Part shown: positions 1-8,276 of the stretch, in pieces
How positions within the stretch are numbered: position 1 is the first letter of the stretch
How the letters are laid out: every line of letters begins with the position of its first letter
Assembly (NCBI GenBank): GCA_965662045.1
Contig: CBFIGE010000020.1
Location: 1-28,130, forward strand
Source of the DNA: UBA3478 sp965662045
Lineage (GTDB): Bacteria; Bacteroidota; Bacteroidia; Flavobacteriales; Flavobacteriaceae
DNA: 28,130 nt
Direction: 5' to 3'
Translations under genes and position numbers: made by a program
Notes under the pieces: model-generated
The model's input: the letters and a program-made list of their open reading frames with translations, nothing else
Database searches by the model: none
What the model was told of the DNA's origin: nothing

Positions 1-260
1 CTTCTGGTGAGTGGAATTCCTATGATATTATTTATAACAAACCTGAGTTCAACGCCCAAGGCGAAAAAACAAAATCGGCAACGGTAACGGTACTTCACAA
101 TGGGGTTTTAGTTCAAGATCATTTTGAAATATTGGGAACTACCGAATACATCGGATGGCCAAAAAACAACGCACATGGGGATGGCCCTCTAATTTTGCAA
201 GACCACGCAGATGAGTCGCGAGTGAGTTATAGAAACATTTGGATTAGGCCTTTAGATTAA
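1..260 (+). CDS. DUF1080 / 3-keto-disaccharide hydrolase-like protein, C-terminal fragment
   Basis: This gene runs in from beyond the left edge. The open frame begins at base 3 and stops at TAA 258-260, leaving 85 residues. The visible part contains the motifs EILGTTEYIGW, HGDGPLILQDH and, at the very end, YRNIWIRPLD. This pattern (a GPI-x-LQDH strand followed by VxYRNIWI) is the typical C-terminal end of the DUF1080 concanavalin-like fold, found in secreted or periplasmic 3-keto-glycoside hydrolases that Bacteroidota use in sugar degradation. The fold assignment is fairly sure. The substrate and any signal peptide cannot be seen because the N-terminus is missing. It ends 41 bases before yicC, in the same direction, and no hairpin terminator is visible in that gap. 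Confidence 0.75.
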   Translation, partial: SGEWNSYDIIYNKPEFNAQGEKTKSATVTVLHNGVLVQDHFEILGTTEYIGWPKNNAHGDGPLILQDHADESRVSYRNIWIRPLD

Positions 261-301
261 AGCGATTGGTTTAATTCTTAATTTTGCCTTCAAATAAGTG
301 T

Positions 302-1159
302 ATGATATATTCCATGACTGGCTATGGAAAATTCCAAGGCCAAATCGAACACAAGAAAATCAGCATTGAGATAAAGGCGCTTAATGGCAAGAATCTAGAT
401 TTAATGATTCGCCTTCCTCAGGTCTATAAAGATATTGAGTTAGATATGAGAAAGATGCTGTCTGCTGAACTCAATCGAGGCAAAGTCGAGGTCTTTATTC
501 ACGTTGAAAACAACTCAGGTCAAAGTGCAACGAACATCAATAAGGCTTTAGTTAGGAGCTATATAGAACAGTTGACTGATATAGTTTCCGCCGACGAGCA
601 GAGCGCTCTTCAAATTGCGATGCGACTCCCCGACGTTATGCAAAGTAGCCGAGAAGAAATTGAGGAGGCTGAAAAAAACTTTGTTTTAGAGGGTCTTAGA
701 AAAGCAGCTAAGCACCTTAACGAATTTAGAGCTCAAGAAGGCGAAGCGCTAGCAGTCGATCTTCTTTATCGAATTGAAGCGATTTCAACCTCCCTTGAAG
801 AAGTCGAAAAAATTGATTTGGTTCGCAAAGAAGAAATTCGTTCTCGAATGGAAAAGGCGGTTGCTGAAATCAAAGAATCAGTAGATGAAAATCGATTTGA
901 ACAAGAACTCATTTACTACCTCGAAAAATACGATATTACTGAAGAAAAAGTAAGACTCCACAACCACCTGTCTTATTTTGTAGAGACCTTGAACAACAAA
1001 CAGTCTTCGGGAAAGAAGCTTGGTTTTATCGCTCAAGAAATCGGACGAGAAATCAACACTATAGGTTCTAAATCGTATCACGCGGCACTGCAAAAAGTAG
1101 TGGTCATTATGAAAGACGATCTGGAAAAGATCAAAGAACAATTGTTAAATGTCCTTTAA
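302..1159 (+). CDS. yicC: YicC family endoribonuclease
   Basis: This 285-residue protein starts MIYSMTGYGK, the family's hallmark N-terminus. That favours ATG 302 over a TTG at 284, which would add six unrelated residues. The N-terminal YicC domain covers about residues 1-150. The C-terminal DUF1732 part is recognisable from GKKLGFIAQEIGREINTIGS followed by KDDLEKIKEQLLN at the end. E. coli YicC is a metal-dependent endoribonuclease implicated in small-RNA turnover; the same activity here is inferred from family membership. The gene overlaps gmk by 11 bases and heads the run yicC-gmk-nadD-dgt, so translational coupling is likely. Length matches the family's usual 285-295 residues. Confidence 0.93.
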   Translation: MIYSMTGYGKFQGQIEHKKISIEIKALNGKNLDLMIRLPQVYKDIELDMRKMLSAELNRGKVEVFIHVENNSGQSATNINKALVRSYIEQLTDIVSADEQSALQIAMRLPDVMQSSREEIEEAEKNFVLEGLRKAAKHLNEFRAQEGEALAVDLLYRIEAISTSLEEVEKIDLVRKEEIRSRMEKAVAEIKESVDENRFEQELIYYLEKYDITEEKVRLHNHLSYFVETLNNKQSSGKKLGFIAQEIGREINTIGSKSYHAALQKVVVIMKDDLEKIKEQLLNVL

Positions 1160-1727
1160 CACCGAAAAACTTATAATTTTCTCTGCCCCGTCTGGAAGTG
1201 GTAAAAGTACTATTGTCAATCACTTGCTATCTAAAACAGATTTACCTTTAGCTTTTTCAATTTCAGCGACCACACGATCGCCTAGGGATCACGAAAAAAA
1301 TGGGATTCACTATTATTTTTTGAACAGCACAAACTTTAAAGAGGACATATCAACGGAAAAATTTATAGAATACGAAGAGGTTTATCCTGATTTATTTTAT
1401 GGCACCTATAAAAGTGAAATCACTCGGATTTGGGATTCCAAACAAGCCGTTGTCTTTGATATCGATGTCGCCGGAGGTATCGCGTTGAAATCTAAATTTC
1501 CAAAAGAGAGCCTTTCGGTATTTATTCAACCGCCTTCTGTCGCAGAACTCGAGCGAAGACTTCGTGTGCGCAATACTGACCAAGAAGAAATTATACAAAT
1601 GCGCGTTGCAAAAGCCAAAGAAGAATTGCTAACAGCTTCAAAATTTGATGTGATTTTAAAAAACGATGACTTACCTACGGCATTGAAAGAAGCCGAAGAT
1701 TTGGTCTCTCAATTTTTAAAGGTTTAA
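1149..1727 (+). CDS. gmk: Guanylate kinase
   Basis: A 192-residue cytosolic enzyme that phosphorylates GMP to GDP with ATP, in purine nucleotide metabolism. The P-loop SAPSGSGKST lies at about residues 12-21. The GMP-binding region follows with SATTRSPRDHEKNGIHYYF, and VVFDIDVAGG is the equivalent of the family's DIDxQG strand. The C-terminal lid has the usual RxRxR character (RRLRVRNTD). The length is near the family norm of 185-210. The ATG at 1149 lies inside the 3' end of yicC. The nadD start follows 2 bases after the stop, consistent with one transcript. Confidence 0.96.
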   Translation: MSFNTEKLIIFSAPSGSGKSTIVNHLLSKTDLPLAFSISATTRSPRDHEKNGIHYYFLNSTNFKEDISTEKFIEYEEVYPDLFYGTYKSEITRIWDSKQAVVFDIDVAGGIALKSKFPKESLSVFIQPPSVAELERRLRVRNTDQEEIIQMRVAKAKEELLTASKFDVILKNDDLPTALKEAEDLVSQFLKV

Positions 1728-1729
1728 GC

Positions 1730-2314
1730 ATGAAAAAGGTAGGATTGTTTTTTGGCACCTTTAACCCTATTCATCAGGCGCATCTTATTTTAGCGAATCA
1801 TCTAGTAGAAAATTCATTAATCAATGAACTTTGGTTTGTCATCAGCCCGAGGAGTCCTTTTAAATTAAAGCAAAAAATGCTTTCGAATAACCACAGGTAT
1901 CAAATGGTTTACGAGGCTATTACTCAATATCCCAAATTCAAGGTGAATACCATTGAATTCGACCTCCCTCAACCGAATTATACCATTGACACCTTAGTTC
2001 GACTTGAAGAAAAATATCCAAATCTTGAATTTTATCTGATTATGGGTGAAGATAACCTAGCGCATTTTCACAAATGGAAAAATGCTGATGCCATTTTAGC
2101 GCATTATCATATTATGGTTTATCCAAGGGTTCAAAAGACTGAAATTCAACAAGAATACATCAACAACCCCAAAATTATTTGGACAGATGGGCCTATTTTA
2201 GAATTATCTTCATCATATGTGCGCAAACAAATCAAAGAATCAAAAGAATACCGCTCATTAGTGCCACCTGAAGTATTTAAGTATCTAGACGAAATGAATT
2301 TCTATCGCAAATGA
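1730..2314 (+). CDS. nadD: Nicotinate-nucleotide adenylyltransferase
   Basis: This 194-residue protein transfers AMP from ATP to nicotinate mononucleotide, giving deamido-NAD in NAD biosynthesis. The nucleotidyltransferase signature GTFNPIHQAH near residue 9 corresponds to GxFxPxHxxH. The C-terminal SSSYVRKQI matches the ISSTxIR motif that binds the triphosphate. GEDNLAHFHKW is the family's substrate-binding loop (usually GxDxLxxFxxW). The conserved Gly of HxGH is Ala here, a conservative change. It starts 2 bases after gmk and overlaps the following dgt start in an ATGA junction (2311-2314), indicating translational coupling. Confidence 0.95.
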   Translation: MKKVGLFFGTFNPIHQAHLILANHLVENSLINELWFVISPRSPFKLKQKMLSNNHRYQMVYEAITQYPKFKVNTIEFDLPQPNYTIDTLVRLEEKYPNLEFYLIMGEDNLAHFHKWKNADAILAHYHIMVYPRVQKTEIQQEYINNPKIIWTDGPILELSSSYVRKQIKESKEYRSLVPPEVFKYLDEMNFYRK

Positions 2315-3663
2315 ATTGGCCTGCGCTATTATCTTTAAAACGATTTGGTGATCAATCTAGTCGACTGCGAAGTCAACAAGATGAAACGCGTTTAGGTTTT
2401 GAAGTAGATTACGATAGAATTATATTCTCAAAATACTTTAGATCGCTTCAAGACAAAACTCAGGTCATGCCACTTGTGGTTAGTGGAACGCACAATAAAT
2501 CGTTCGCTCATACCCGTCTGACCCACTCTTTAGAAGTTTCGGTTGTGGCCAGAAGTCTAGGACGTTCGGTAGGAGAGGTGATTTTACAACGACATCCGGA
2601 TTTACAAAAACAAGGGTATCGCTTTAATGATTTTGGTGCTATTGTGGCAGCAGCAGCCTTGGCTCATGATATCGGAAACCCTCCATTTGGGCACAGTGGT
2701 GAAAAGGCCATTGGTCATTTTTTTCTTGAAGAAGAAGGCCGTCTATATAAATCCAAACTAAGTGAGGCCCAATATAATGACCTTACTCGATTCGAGGGTA
2801 ATGCTAATGGATTTAAATTACTGAGTGCTTCACGATTAGGAGTCCCGGGTTCGCTTAGGTTGAGTTATGCCACTTTAGGGGCCTTTATCAAATATCCGAA
2901 AGCGAGTATTCCACACCGACCTAGCCCACATATCGCAGACAAAAAATTCGGATACTTTCAATCTGAAAAAGACTTTTTTCTCGAGTTAGCTCAAGAACTA
3001 GAATTACTAGCAAACCCATCCTCACCAGATAGTTTTTACAGACATCCCTTGGTGTATTTAGTAGAGGCTGCAGATGATATCTGCTATACTCTTATCGACT
3101 TTGAAGATGCGGTAAATTTGGGCTTTATAGCGGAGTCTGTAGCGCAAGAAATTCTTCTATCAATAACAGAAAAAGTCGTGGATTACAGCAAATTCAAACT
3201 ACTACATTCGACCGCAGATCGTATGAGCTATCTCAGAGCTCTAGGCATTAATGTGCTTCTTCAGGAGGTTAAGAAGTTGTTTTTAGATGCAGAAAACGCC
3301 ATTTTATTTGGAACACAGCCTAACGACCTGATCAGTGCTTCAACATACAGCAAGCGATTAAATGATATAAGTGGATTAAGTATTACCCATTTTTATAAGG
3401 CCTCCGAGGTTATTGATAAAGAAATTGCAGGATACCAGATGCTCAGCGATATTTTAAAAGCGAGTAGTGATGCCTTAGTTCATCTTTTTGAGGACTGCTG
3501 TAGCGTCTACGATAAACTTTTGCTCAGCCAAATTCCAGAGGAATACAAGAGCAATATTGATTCTATCTACGATGCACTTATGGCATCTAGTTGCTTTACT
3601 GCGAGTTTGAGTGATTCTCAGGCTATCGCGTTAAGCAAAACCCTAAGAGGATTGATCCACTAG
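2311..3663 (+). CDS. dgt: Deoxyguanosinetriphosphate triphosphohydrolase (dGTPase, HD family)
   Basis: A 450-residue HD-domain enzyme that hydrolyses dNTPs, classically dGTP, to the deoxynucleoside and tripolyphosphate, so limiting dNTP pools. The metal-binding HD motif is visible: H72 in HTRLTHSLEV, then H119-D120 in AHDIGNPPFGHSGE, and an aspartate in EAADDICYTLID near residue 255. FRSLQDKTQV near residue 43 is the conserved N-terminal motif of the dGTPase family. The length fits the type I dGTPases. The start is inside nadD (ATGA overlap). The last 21 bases overlap the antisense 3' end of dxs, so the two convergent genes share sequence and have no room for a terminator between them. Confidence 0.92.
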   Translation: MNWPALLSLKRFGDQSSRLRSQQDETRLGFEVDYDRIIFSKYFRSLQDKTQVMPLVVSGTHNKSFAHTRLTHSLEVSVVARSLGRSVGEVILQRHPDLQKQGYRFNDFGAIVAAAALAHDIGNPPFGHSGEKAIGHFFLEEEGRLYKSKLSEAQYNDLTRFEGNANGFKLLSASRLGVPGSLRLSYATLGAFIKYPKASIPHRPSPHIADKKFGYFQSEKDFFLELAQELELLANPSSPDSFYRHPLVYLVEAADDICYTLIDFEDAVNLGFIAESVAQEILLSITEKVVDYSKFKLLHSTADRMSYLRALGINVLLQEVKKLFLDAENAILFGTQPNDLISASTYSKRLNDISGLSITHFYKASEVIDKEIAGYQMLSDILKASSDALVHLFEDCCSVYDKLLLSQIPEEYKSNIDSIYDALMASSCFTASLSDSQAIALSKTLRGLIH

Positions 3664-5403
3664 TGCGTTAAGAGCCTCTACACTAATATTTTGATGTTTA
3701 AATAGGGTTGAAGTTGTACCGTGAGGAACAAATACATCTTCGATTCCCTTGCAGTAAATCTTTCCTTGATAAGCTTGATCAAAGGCAAGCTGTTTGATGC
3801 TTTGACCTATTCCTCCTTTTAAGACACCATCTTCGAGGGTAATCACAATTTGATGAGCTTTTAAAAAAGTGGTGATTTCATCACTGTTTAGTGGCTTTAG
3901 AATTCTTAAATTAAACACCGAAAACCGCTGAATATCAGTTCGTTGGTCGAGGAACTCGTTCGCAATTTTATGCATACTTCCCGAGACGATAATTCCGATA
4001 CTCTCGCCCTTTTTCGACCATTCATTTTGGCGTATACTACTTGTTTTGTTTTGACCTTCAAGTTTCTTTAACTCAGAATAACCTCTGGGGTAACGAAGGG
4101 CAACAGGATGATTCAATAAGCCTCGCTCGTGTGCTGCCTTTAATTCAAAGAGTAAATGTTGCAATTCTTGACCGTTTGCCGGACTTAAGATTTCAATATT
4201 AGGAATACAGCTCAAGTAGGCGATGTCAAAAACCCCGTGATGAGTTGGACCATCATTGCCTACCAAACCGGCACGATCTATACAAAACACAACTGGTAAG
4301 TTTTGAAGAGCAACATCGTGAATAATTTGATCATAGGCCCTTTGCAAGAATGTAGAATAAATCACGCAACAAACAAAATCACCTTGTGTCGCAAGACCTG
4401 CGGACAGGGTAACAGCATGCTGTTCCGCAATTCCAACATCAAAACACTGCTGAGGAAATTCTGCTAACACCTTGGTCAGGCCGCTTCCGGTAGACATGGC
4501 AGGGGTGATGACTTTCACATTTGAAGCATAATTACAAAGCTCAAATAAGGTCTGCCCAATGATTTCTTGATATTTTAAAAAGGATTTTTTGGACTCAAAA
4601 CGCTGACCTGTTTGCGGCTGAAACTTACCTGGAGCGTGATAGGTTACCTGATCTTTTTCTGCCGCCTTTAGCCCCTTGCCTTTAATGGTTTTAAGATGTA
4701 AGAGTCTTGGACCCTTAAATGATTTAAGGTCTTTTAAGGATGCTATCACTGCAGGGAGTTCATGACCATCTACAGGTCCAGAATATTGAATTTTAAAAGA
4801 TTCAAAAAAGGATTGAATCGAACTTGAACCCTTAGAAAAATGATCTTTAAGCGCTCCTACACTCGGATCAATTCCCATGGCATTGTCGTTGAGAATTACC
4901 AGCACATCGGCTTTAGAATCTCCAAGGTGGTTTAAGGCCTCAAAGGCCATACCGCTAACGATTGAAGCGTCACCTATAATAGCGACAGCCTGAGCTCCGT
5001 TGTTTTTGAGCTTTTGAGAGAGTGCCATCCCCATTGCAGCAGATATCGATGTGCTACTATGGCCTGCACCGAAGGAATCGTATTTGGATTCTGCGCGACT
5101 TAGAAATCCACTTAAACCATCGAAATCACGTATACTTTCAAAATCTTGAGCGCGCCCTGTGAGGAGTTTATGGCCATAGGCCTGATGACCAACGTCCCAA
5201 ACGAGCTGATCAATTTCGGTATCAAATACATGATGTAGGGCTACACTCAACTCCACAGTACCAAGACTTGCGCCGAGATGTCCGCCTTTTTTGGCTATGG
5301 TTTCAATGATGCGCTCACGAACAAGCACAACCAATTGTGCTAAAGCCTCTATGTTATAAGTCGAAATGGCCTTTGGAAGATTTTGCTCGTTTAAATTCTT
5401 CAT
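3643..5403 (-). CDS. dxs: 1-deoxy-D-xylulose-5-phosphate synthase
   Basis: A 586-residue thiamine-diphosphate enzyme that condenses pyruvate with glyceraldehyde 3-phosphate, the entry step of the MEP isoprenoid pathway. Visible signatures are HQAYGHKLLTGR, FGAGHSSTSISAA, the ThDP/Mg site GDASIVSGMAFEAL with downstream LNDN, the catalytic-Glu segment VGIAEQHAV and HHGVFD. A longer frame reaches 5454, but the first ATG that gives a normal DXS N-terminus is at 5403. This enzyme feeds the prenyl diphosphate synthase and lycopene cyclase further right. A TAnnTTTG promoter box ends only 4 bases before this ATG, so the message may be nearly leaderless. It is divergent from tadA. Confidence 0.95.
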   Translation of the reverse strand: MKNLNEQNLPKAISTYNIEALAQLVVLVRERIIETIAKKGGHLGASLGTVELSVALHHVFDTEIDQLVWDVGHQAYGHKLLTGRAQDFESIRDFDGLSGFLSRAESKYDSFGAGHSSTSISAAMGMALSQKLKNNGAQAVAIIGDASIVSGMAFEALNHLGDSKADVLVILNDNAMGIDPSVGALKDHFSKGSSSIQSFFESFKIQYSGPVDGHELPAVIASLKDLKSFKGPRLLHLKTIKGKGLKAAEKDQVTYHAPGKFQPQTGQRFESKKSFLKYQEIIGQTLFELCNYASNVKVITPAMSTGSGLTKVLAEFPQQCFDVGIAEQHAVTLSAGLATQGDFVCCVIYSTFLQRAYDQIIHDVALQNLPVVFCIDRAGLVGNDGPTHHGVFDIAYLSCIPNIEILSPANGQELQHLLFELKAAHERGLLNHPVALRYPRGYSELKKLEGQNKTSSIRQNEWSKKGESIGIIVSGSMHKIANEFLDQRTDIQRFSVFNLRILKPLNSDEITTFLKAHQIVITLEDGVLKGGIGQSIKQLAFDQAYQGKIYCKGIEDVFVPHGTTSTLFKHQNISVEALNALVDQSS

Positions 5404-5407
5404 AAAA

Positions 5408-5415
5408 CAAATGTA
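5408..5415 (-). promoter_or_regulatory. Candidate -7 promoter box for dxs
   Basis: On the minus strand this reads TACATTTG, an exact match to the Bacteroidota -7 consensus TAnnTTTG. It ends 4 bases before the dxs ATG. No clear -33 TTG is seen at the usual distance. Confidence 0.4.
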
Positions 5416-5435
5416 CGATACCCTATAATTTGATT

Positions 5436-5443
5436 TACTTTTG
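5436..5443 (+). promoter_or_regulatory. Candidate -7 promoter box for tadA
   Basis: TACTTTTG matches TAnnTTTG. Transcription would start near 5449, downstream of the alternative TTG codon at 5441, which supports ATG 5468 as the real tadA start. No clear -33 element. Confidence 0.4.
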
Positions 5444-5467
5444 GCTACAAACAAATTAGCCCTGTTT

Positions 5468-5911
5468 ATGAAAAGCCCTTTTGACGATCACTATTACATG
5501 AAAAAAGCCATAGCTGAAGCAAAGCTCGCATTTGAAAAAGATGAAGTACCTGTTGGAGCTTTGATTGTCAGTAAGCAACAAATCATTGCTAAATCTCATA
5601 ATCTCACAGAGTTACTTTGTGATGTAACTGCGCATGCAGAGATGCAAGCGATAACGGCTGCCGCGAATTACCTTGGGGCGAAATACCTCAAATCATGCAC
5701 TTTATACGTAACCCTTGAGCCATGTCAGATGTGCGCAGGAGCATTGTACTGGAGCCAGATTGGCAAGGTAGTATACGCCGCGGGAGATTCCAGGCGAGGC
5801 TACAGAGCAATGGGCGTGAGTTTGCATCCTAAAACACAAGTTGAATTTGGCATTCTAGGTAGAGAAAGTCGTAAGTTGTTGCAGGAGTTTTTTGATCGTA
5901 AGCGGCTATAA
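5468..5911 (+). CDS. tadA: tRNA-specific adenosine deaminase (nucleoside deaminase)
   Basis: A 147-residue zinc deaminase. TadA converts A34 to inosine in the wobble position of tRNA-Arg(ACG), so ICG can read several Arg codons. The zinc and catalytic motif HAEMQAI has H56 and E58, and PCQMC supplies C86 and C89. The YYMKKAIAEAKLAFEKDEVP helix start is typical of TadA. The open frame extends upstream to a TTG at 5441, but ATG 5468 gives the normal family N-terminus. A related guanine or cytosine deaminase role cannot be excluded by motif alone. The neighbours do not suggest another function; the gene is divergent from dxs. Confidence 0.9.
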   Translation: MKSPFDDHYYMKKAIAEAKLAFEKDEVPVGALIVSKQQIIAKSHNLTELLCDVTAHAEMQAITAAANYLGAKYLKSCTLYVTLEPCQMCAGALYWSQIGKVVYAAGDSRRGYRAMGVSLHPKTQVEFGILGRESRKLLQEFFDRKRL

Positions 5912-5940
5912 AAGCACTAGATCAACAGTAATTGCTTTAC

Positions 5941-6132
5941 TTATACAAGCTGTACATCAGCAGCGACCATTCCTTTTTTTCCTTCAACTTCGGAATAAGT
6001 AACTTTGTCACCTTCTTTGATCTCTAAACCATTCAAAGATGAAATATGAACGAAAATTTCTTGTTGTGTTTCATCGTTAGTAATAAATCCAAAACCTTTA
6101 GATTCAATAAAAAATTTAACTGTACCAGTCAT
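5941..6132 (-). CDS. Cold-shock domain protein (CspA family)
   Basis: A 63-residue single OB-fold protein that binds single-stranded RNA or DNA and acts as an RNA chaperone. The start MTGTVKFFIESKGFGFIT includes the RNP1 motif KGFGFI, and IFVHIS is the RNP2 motif. VAADVQLV at the end is also standard. The residue after the TVKFF strand is usually N or D; here it is IESK, a small variation. The gene has its own candidate promoter box 20 bases upstream. Cold induction is not implied by the family name, since many members are constitutive. Confidence 0.95.
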   Translation of the reverse strand: MTGTVKFFIESKGFGFITNDETQQEIFVHISSLNGLEIKEGDKVTYSEVEGKKGMVAADVQLV

Positions 6133-6152
6133 TAAAATAAAATTTGATGTGG

Positions 6153-6160
6153 CAAAGGTA
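6153..6160 (-). promoter_or_regulatory. Candidate -7 promoter box for the cold-shock gene
   Basis: Minus strand reads TACCTTTG, matching TAnnTTTG, 20 bases before the ATG. This would leave only a short leader, unlike the long cold-sensing leader of E. coli cspA. Confidence 0.45.
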
Positions 6161-6203
6161 AACTATTTAAAGTTGTTGAGTCCGAAAAGCTTGCCTTTTT
6201 AAA

Positions 6204-6473
6204 CTATTCTTTCTTTTCAGTTCTTTTTTTTTGCATCTTTTCAATATTTTCAGTGGTTAGTAAATAGTCTTTCATTTCTTTGCCCTTGCTCTCGACAAAC
6301 AGAAAAATGGGCATAGCCACAAAAAACAAACCGACAGTGCCACATCCTATAAATTGATGTGTATATGAATTGGGGGTATTTAAATGGTACAGACCATAAG
6401 CAATACTGCCCAAACAGCTCAATACAAAAAGCAGTAATATATTGCGAAATACTCGCCGTTTAAGACTCATCAT
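6204..6473 (-). CDS. Small two-helix membrane protein of unknown function
   Basis: This 89-residue protein has two predicted membrane segments, roughly residues 11-28 (NILLLFVLSCLGSIAYGL) and 42-60 (IGCGTVGLFFVAMPIFLFV). A charged C-terminal tail rich in Lys and Glu (ENIEKMQKKRTEKKE) probably lies in the cytoplasm. I do not recognise a named family with certainty; similar small proteins occur next to aspS in other Flavobacteriia, as far as I recall. The start codon ATG 6473 (or the adjacent ATG 6470) lies inside the end of aspS, a 14-base overlap, so expression probably depends on aspS translation. Function unknown. Confidence 0.75.
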   Translation of the reverse strand: MMSLKRRVFRNILLLFVLSCLGSIAYGLYHLNTPNSYTHQFIGCGTVGLFFVAMPIFLFVESKGKEMKDYLLTTENIEKMQKKRTEKKE

Positions 6474-8226
6474 AAGCTGTATTTGTGATGCTCAGTCCTA
6501 ATTCTTCTAATTGAGTGGCATCTACGGCAGCTGGGGCATCAATCATTACATCTCTTCCCGCATTGTTTTTTGGAAAGGCAATGAAATCACGAATACTTTC
6601 TTGCCCTCCGAGAATGGCTACTAATCGGTCTAATCCAAATGCGATTCCGCCGTGTGGGGGCGCACCGTATTCGAATGCGTTCATCAAAAATCCGAATTGT
6701 TCCTGCGCCTCTTGTTCAGTAAAACCTAAATGTTTAAACATGGTTTTTTGAACTTCCTTATCGTGAATACGTATAGATCCGCCTCCGATTTCATTTCCAT
6801 TTAATACCAAATCGTAGGCATTCGCTCTGACTGCTGCAGGATCTTTATCGAGCAATTCAATTTGACCTTCCTTTGGAGAGGTAAATGGATGGTGCATCGC
6901 GTGATATATCCCAGTTTCTTCATCTAACTCTAAAAGCGGAAAATCAACAACCCATAGTGGTGCAAATTCATCTGCCTTGCGCAGATTAAGCTGTTCAGCC
7001 AGTTCCATTCTTAGTGATGACAATTGAGTTCTGGTTGATTTTTGGGCTCCTGAAAGCACACAAATAAGGTCTCCTTTTAAAGCTCCACAGGCTTGTGCCC
7101 AAGCTGCTAAATCTTCTTGAGTATAGAATTTATCTACAGAGGATTTATAGCTTCCGTCTTCATTGCATTTCACATAAACCATTCCCTTTGCTCCAATTTG
7201 AGGCCTTTTCACCCAGTCAATCAAAGCGTCTATTTGTTTTCGGGTGTATTCTGCCGCTCCAGGAACAGCAATAGCTACAACTAATTCAGCACTGTTAAAT
7301 ACATTAAAATCTCTGTGTTGTGCTAAGTCATTCAATTCAGCGAATTCCATTCCAAAGCGAATATCAGGCTTGTCGTTTCCGTAACGCTTCATGGCCTCAT
7401 CATAGGTCATCCTCGGAAATGCTCCAGTCTTAACGCTGTGAATTTCTTCGATGAGATAGGATGTCAATCTCTCAAAAACTTGAAGGATGTCATCTTGTGT
7501 AACAAAAGACATCTCACAGTCGATTTGAGTGAATTCAGGCTGTCGGTCAGCTCTTAAATCTTCATCTCTAAAGCACTTAACAATTTGAAAATAACGGTCT
7601 AAACCTCCTACCATAAGTAACTGCTTGAAGGTTTGAGGTGACTGCGGAAGCGCATAAAATTGACCTTGATTCATACGTGAAGGCACTACAAAGTCACGGG
7701 CTCCTTCTGGAGTTGATTTGATCAAATAAGGTGTTTCAACCTCTACAAAATCCTGCTTAGATAAATAATTTCGAACCATCATGCTGACCTGATGTCTAAA
7801 CATCAATGCCTTTTTTACCGGATTTCGTCTGATATCTAAATATCGATATTTCATTCGAAGCTCTTCTCCTCCATCAGTTTGATCTTCAATCGTAAAAGGA
7901 GGAATTTTGGCCTGGTTTAGGACCTCGACGGCTTTTACCACAATTTCAATATCTCCAGTAGGGATATTTTGGTTTTTAGCAGAACGCTCAACCACTTCAC
8001 CTTCAACTTGAATGACCGTCTCGCGACCAAGTTCTCTTACTTTTTCTAAAAGCTCAGCGCTATTTCTTTCACTATCTAATATAAGTTGGGTTATACCATA
8101 TCGGTCTCTAAGGTCAATCCAAATCATAAAACCTTTGTCTCTGGATTTCTGTATCCAACCTGAGAGTTTGACCTTTTGACCACAGTCTGAAACTCTTAAT
8201 TCACCGCAATTATGAGATCTATACAT
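6460..8226 (-). CDS. aspS: Aspartate--tRNA ligase
   Basis: A 588-residue class II aminoacyl-tRNA synthetase that charges tRNA-Asp. The N-terminal OB fold (about residues 1-110) begins MYRSHNCGELR and includes VKLSGWIQKSRDKGFMIWID. The class II catalytic domain includes RYLDIRR, FVEVETPYLIKSTPEGARDF, QSPQTFKQLLMVGGLDRYFQ and FRDEDLRADRQPEFTQID. Motif 3 is GIAFGLDRLVAILGG near the C-terminus. The bacterial GAD insertion lies between. An upstream ATG at 8268 would add 14 residues not found in the family, and a candidate promoter box at 8246-8253 lies downstream of it, so 8226 is chosen. It could be non-discriminating (charging tRNA-Asn too), which I cannot judge by eye. Confidence 0.97.
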   Translation of the reverse strand: MYRSHNCGELRVSDCGQKVKLSGWIQKSRDKGFMIWIDLRDRYGITQLILDSERNSAELLEKVRELGRETVIQVEGEVVERSAKNQNIPTGDIEIVVKAVEVLNQAKIPPFTIEDQTDGGEELRMKYRYLDIRRNPVKKALMFRHQVSMMVRNYLSKQDFVEVETPYLIKSTPEGARDFVVPSRMNQGQFYALPQSPQTFKQLLMVGGLDRYFQIVKCFRDEDLRADRQPEFTQIDCEMSFVTQDDILQVFERLTSYLIEEIHSVKTGAFPRMTYDEAMKRYGNDKPDIRFGMEFAELNDLAQHRDFNVFNSAELVVAIAVPGAAEYTRKQIDALIDWVKRPQIGAKGMVYVKCNEDGSYKSSVDKFYTQEDLAAWAQACGALKGDLICVLSGAQKSTRTQLSSLRMELAEQLNLRKADEFAPLWVVDFPLLELDEETGIYHAMHHPFTSPKEGQIELLDKDPAAVRANAYDLVLNGNEIGGGSIRIHDKEVQKTMFKHLGFTEQEAQEQFGFLMNAFEYGAPPHGGIAFGLDRLVAILGGQESIRDFIAFPKNNAGRDVMIDAPAAVDATQLEELGLSITNTAYDES

Positions 8227-8245
8227 GCTTCGATTTAATTTGAAG

Positions 8246-8253
8246 CAAAAATA
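8246..8253 (-). promoter_or_regulatory. Candidate -7 promoter box for aspS
   Basis: Minus strand reads TATTTTTG (TAnnTTTG), 19 bases before the chosen aspS ATG at 8226. It supports that start over the ATG at 8268. Confidence 0.4.
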
Positions 8254-8276
8254 GTCAGTCCTAATCATTCTGCTTG

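Noticed and set aside
284..301. TTG start that would lengthen yicC by six residues
   Set aside because: The family N-terminus MIYSMTGYGK begins at ATG 302.
5912..5940. Possible hairpin AAAGCA/TGCTTT between tadA and the cold-shock gene
   Set aside because: Only 6-base arms with a loop of about 16 bases and no T run, so not a convincing terminator.
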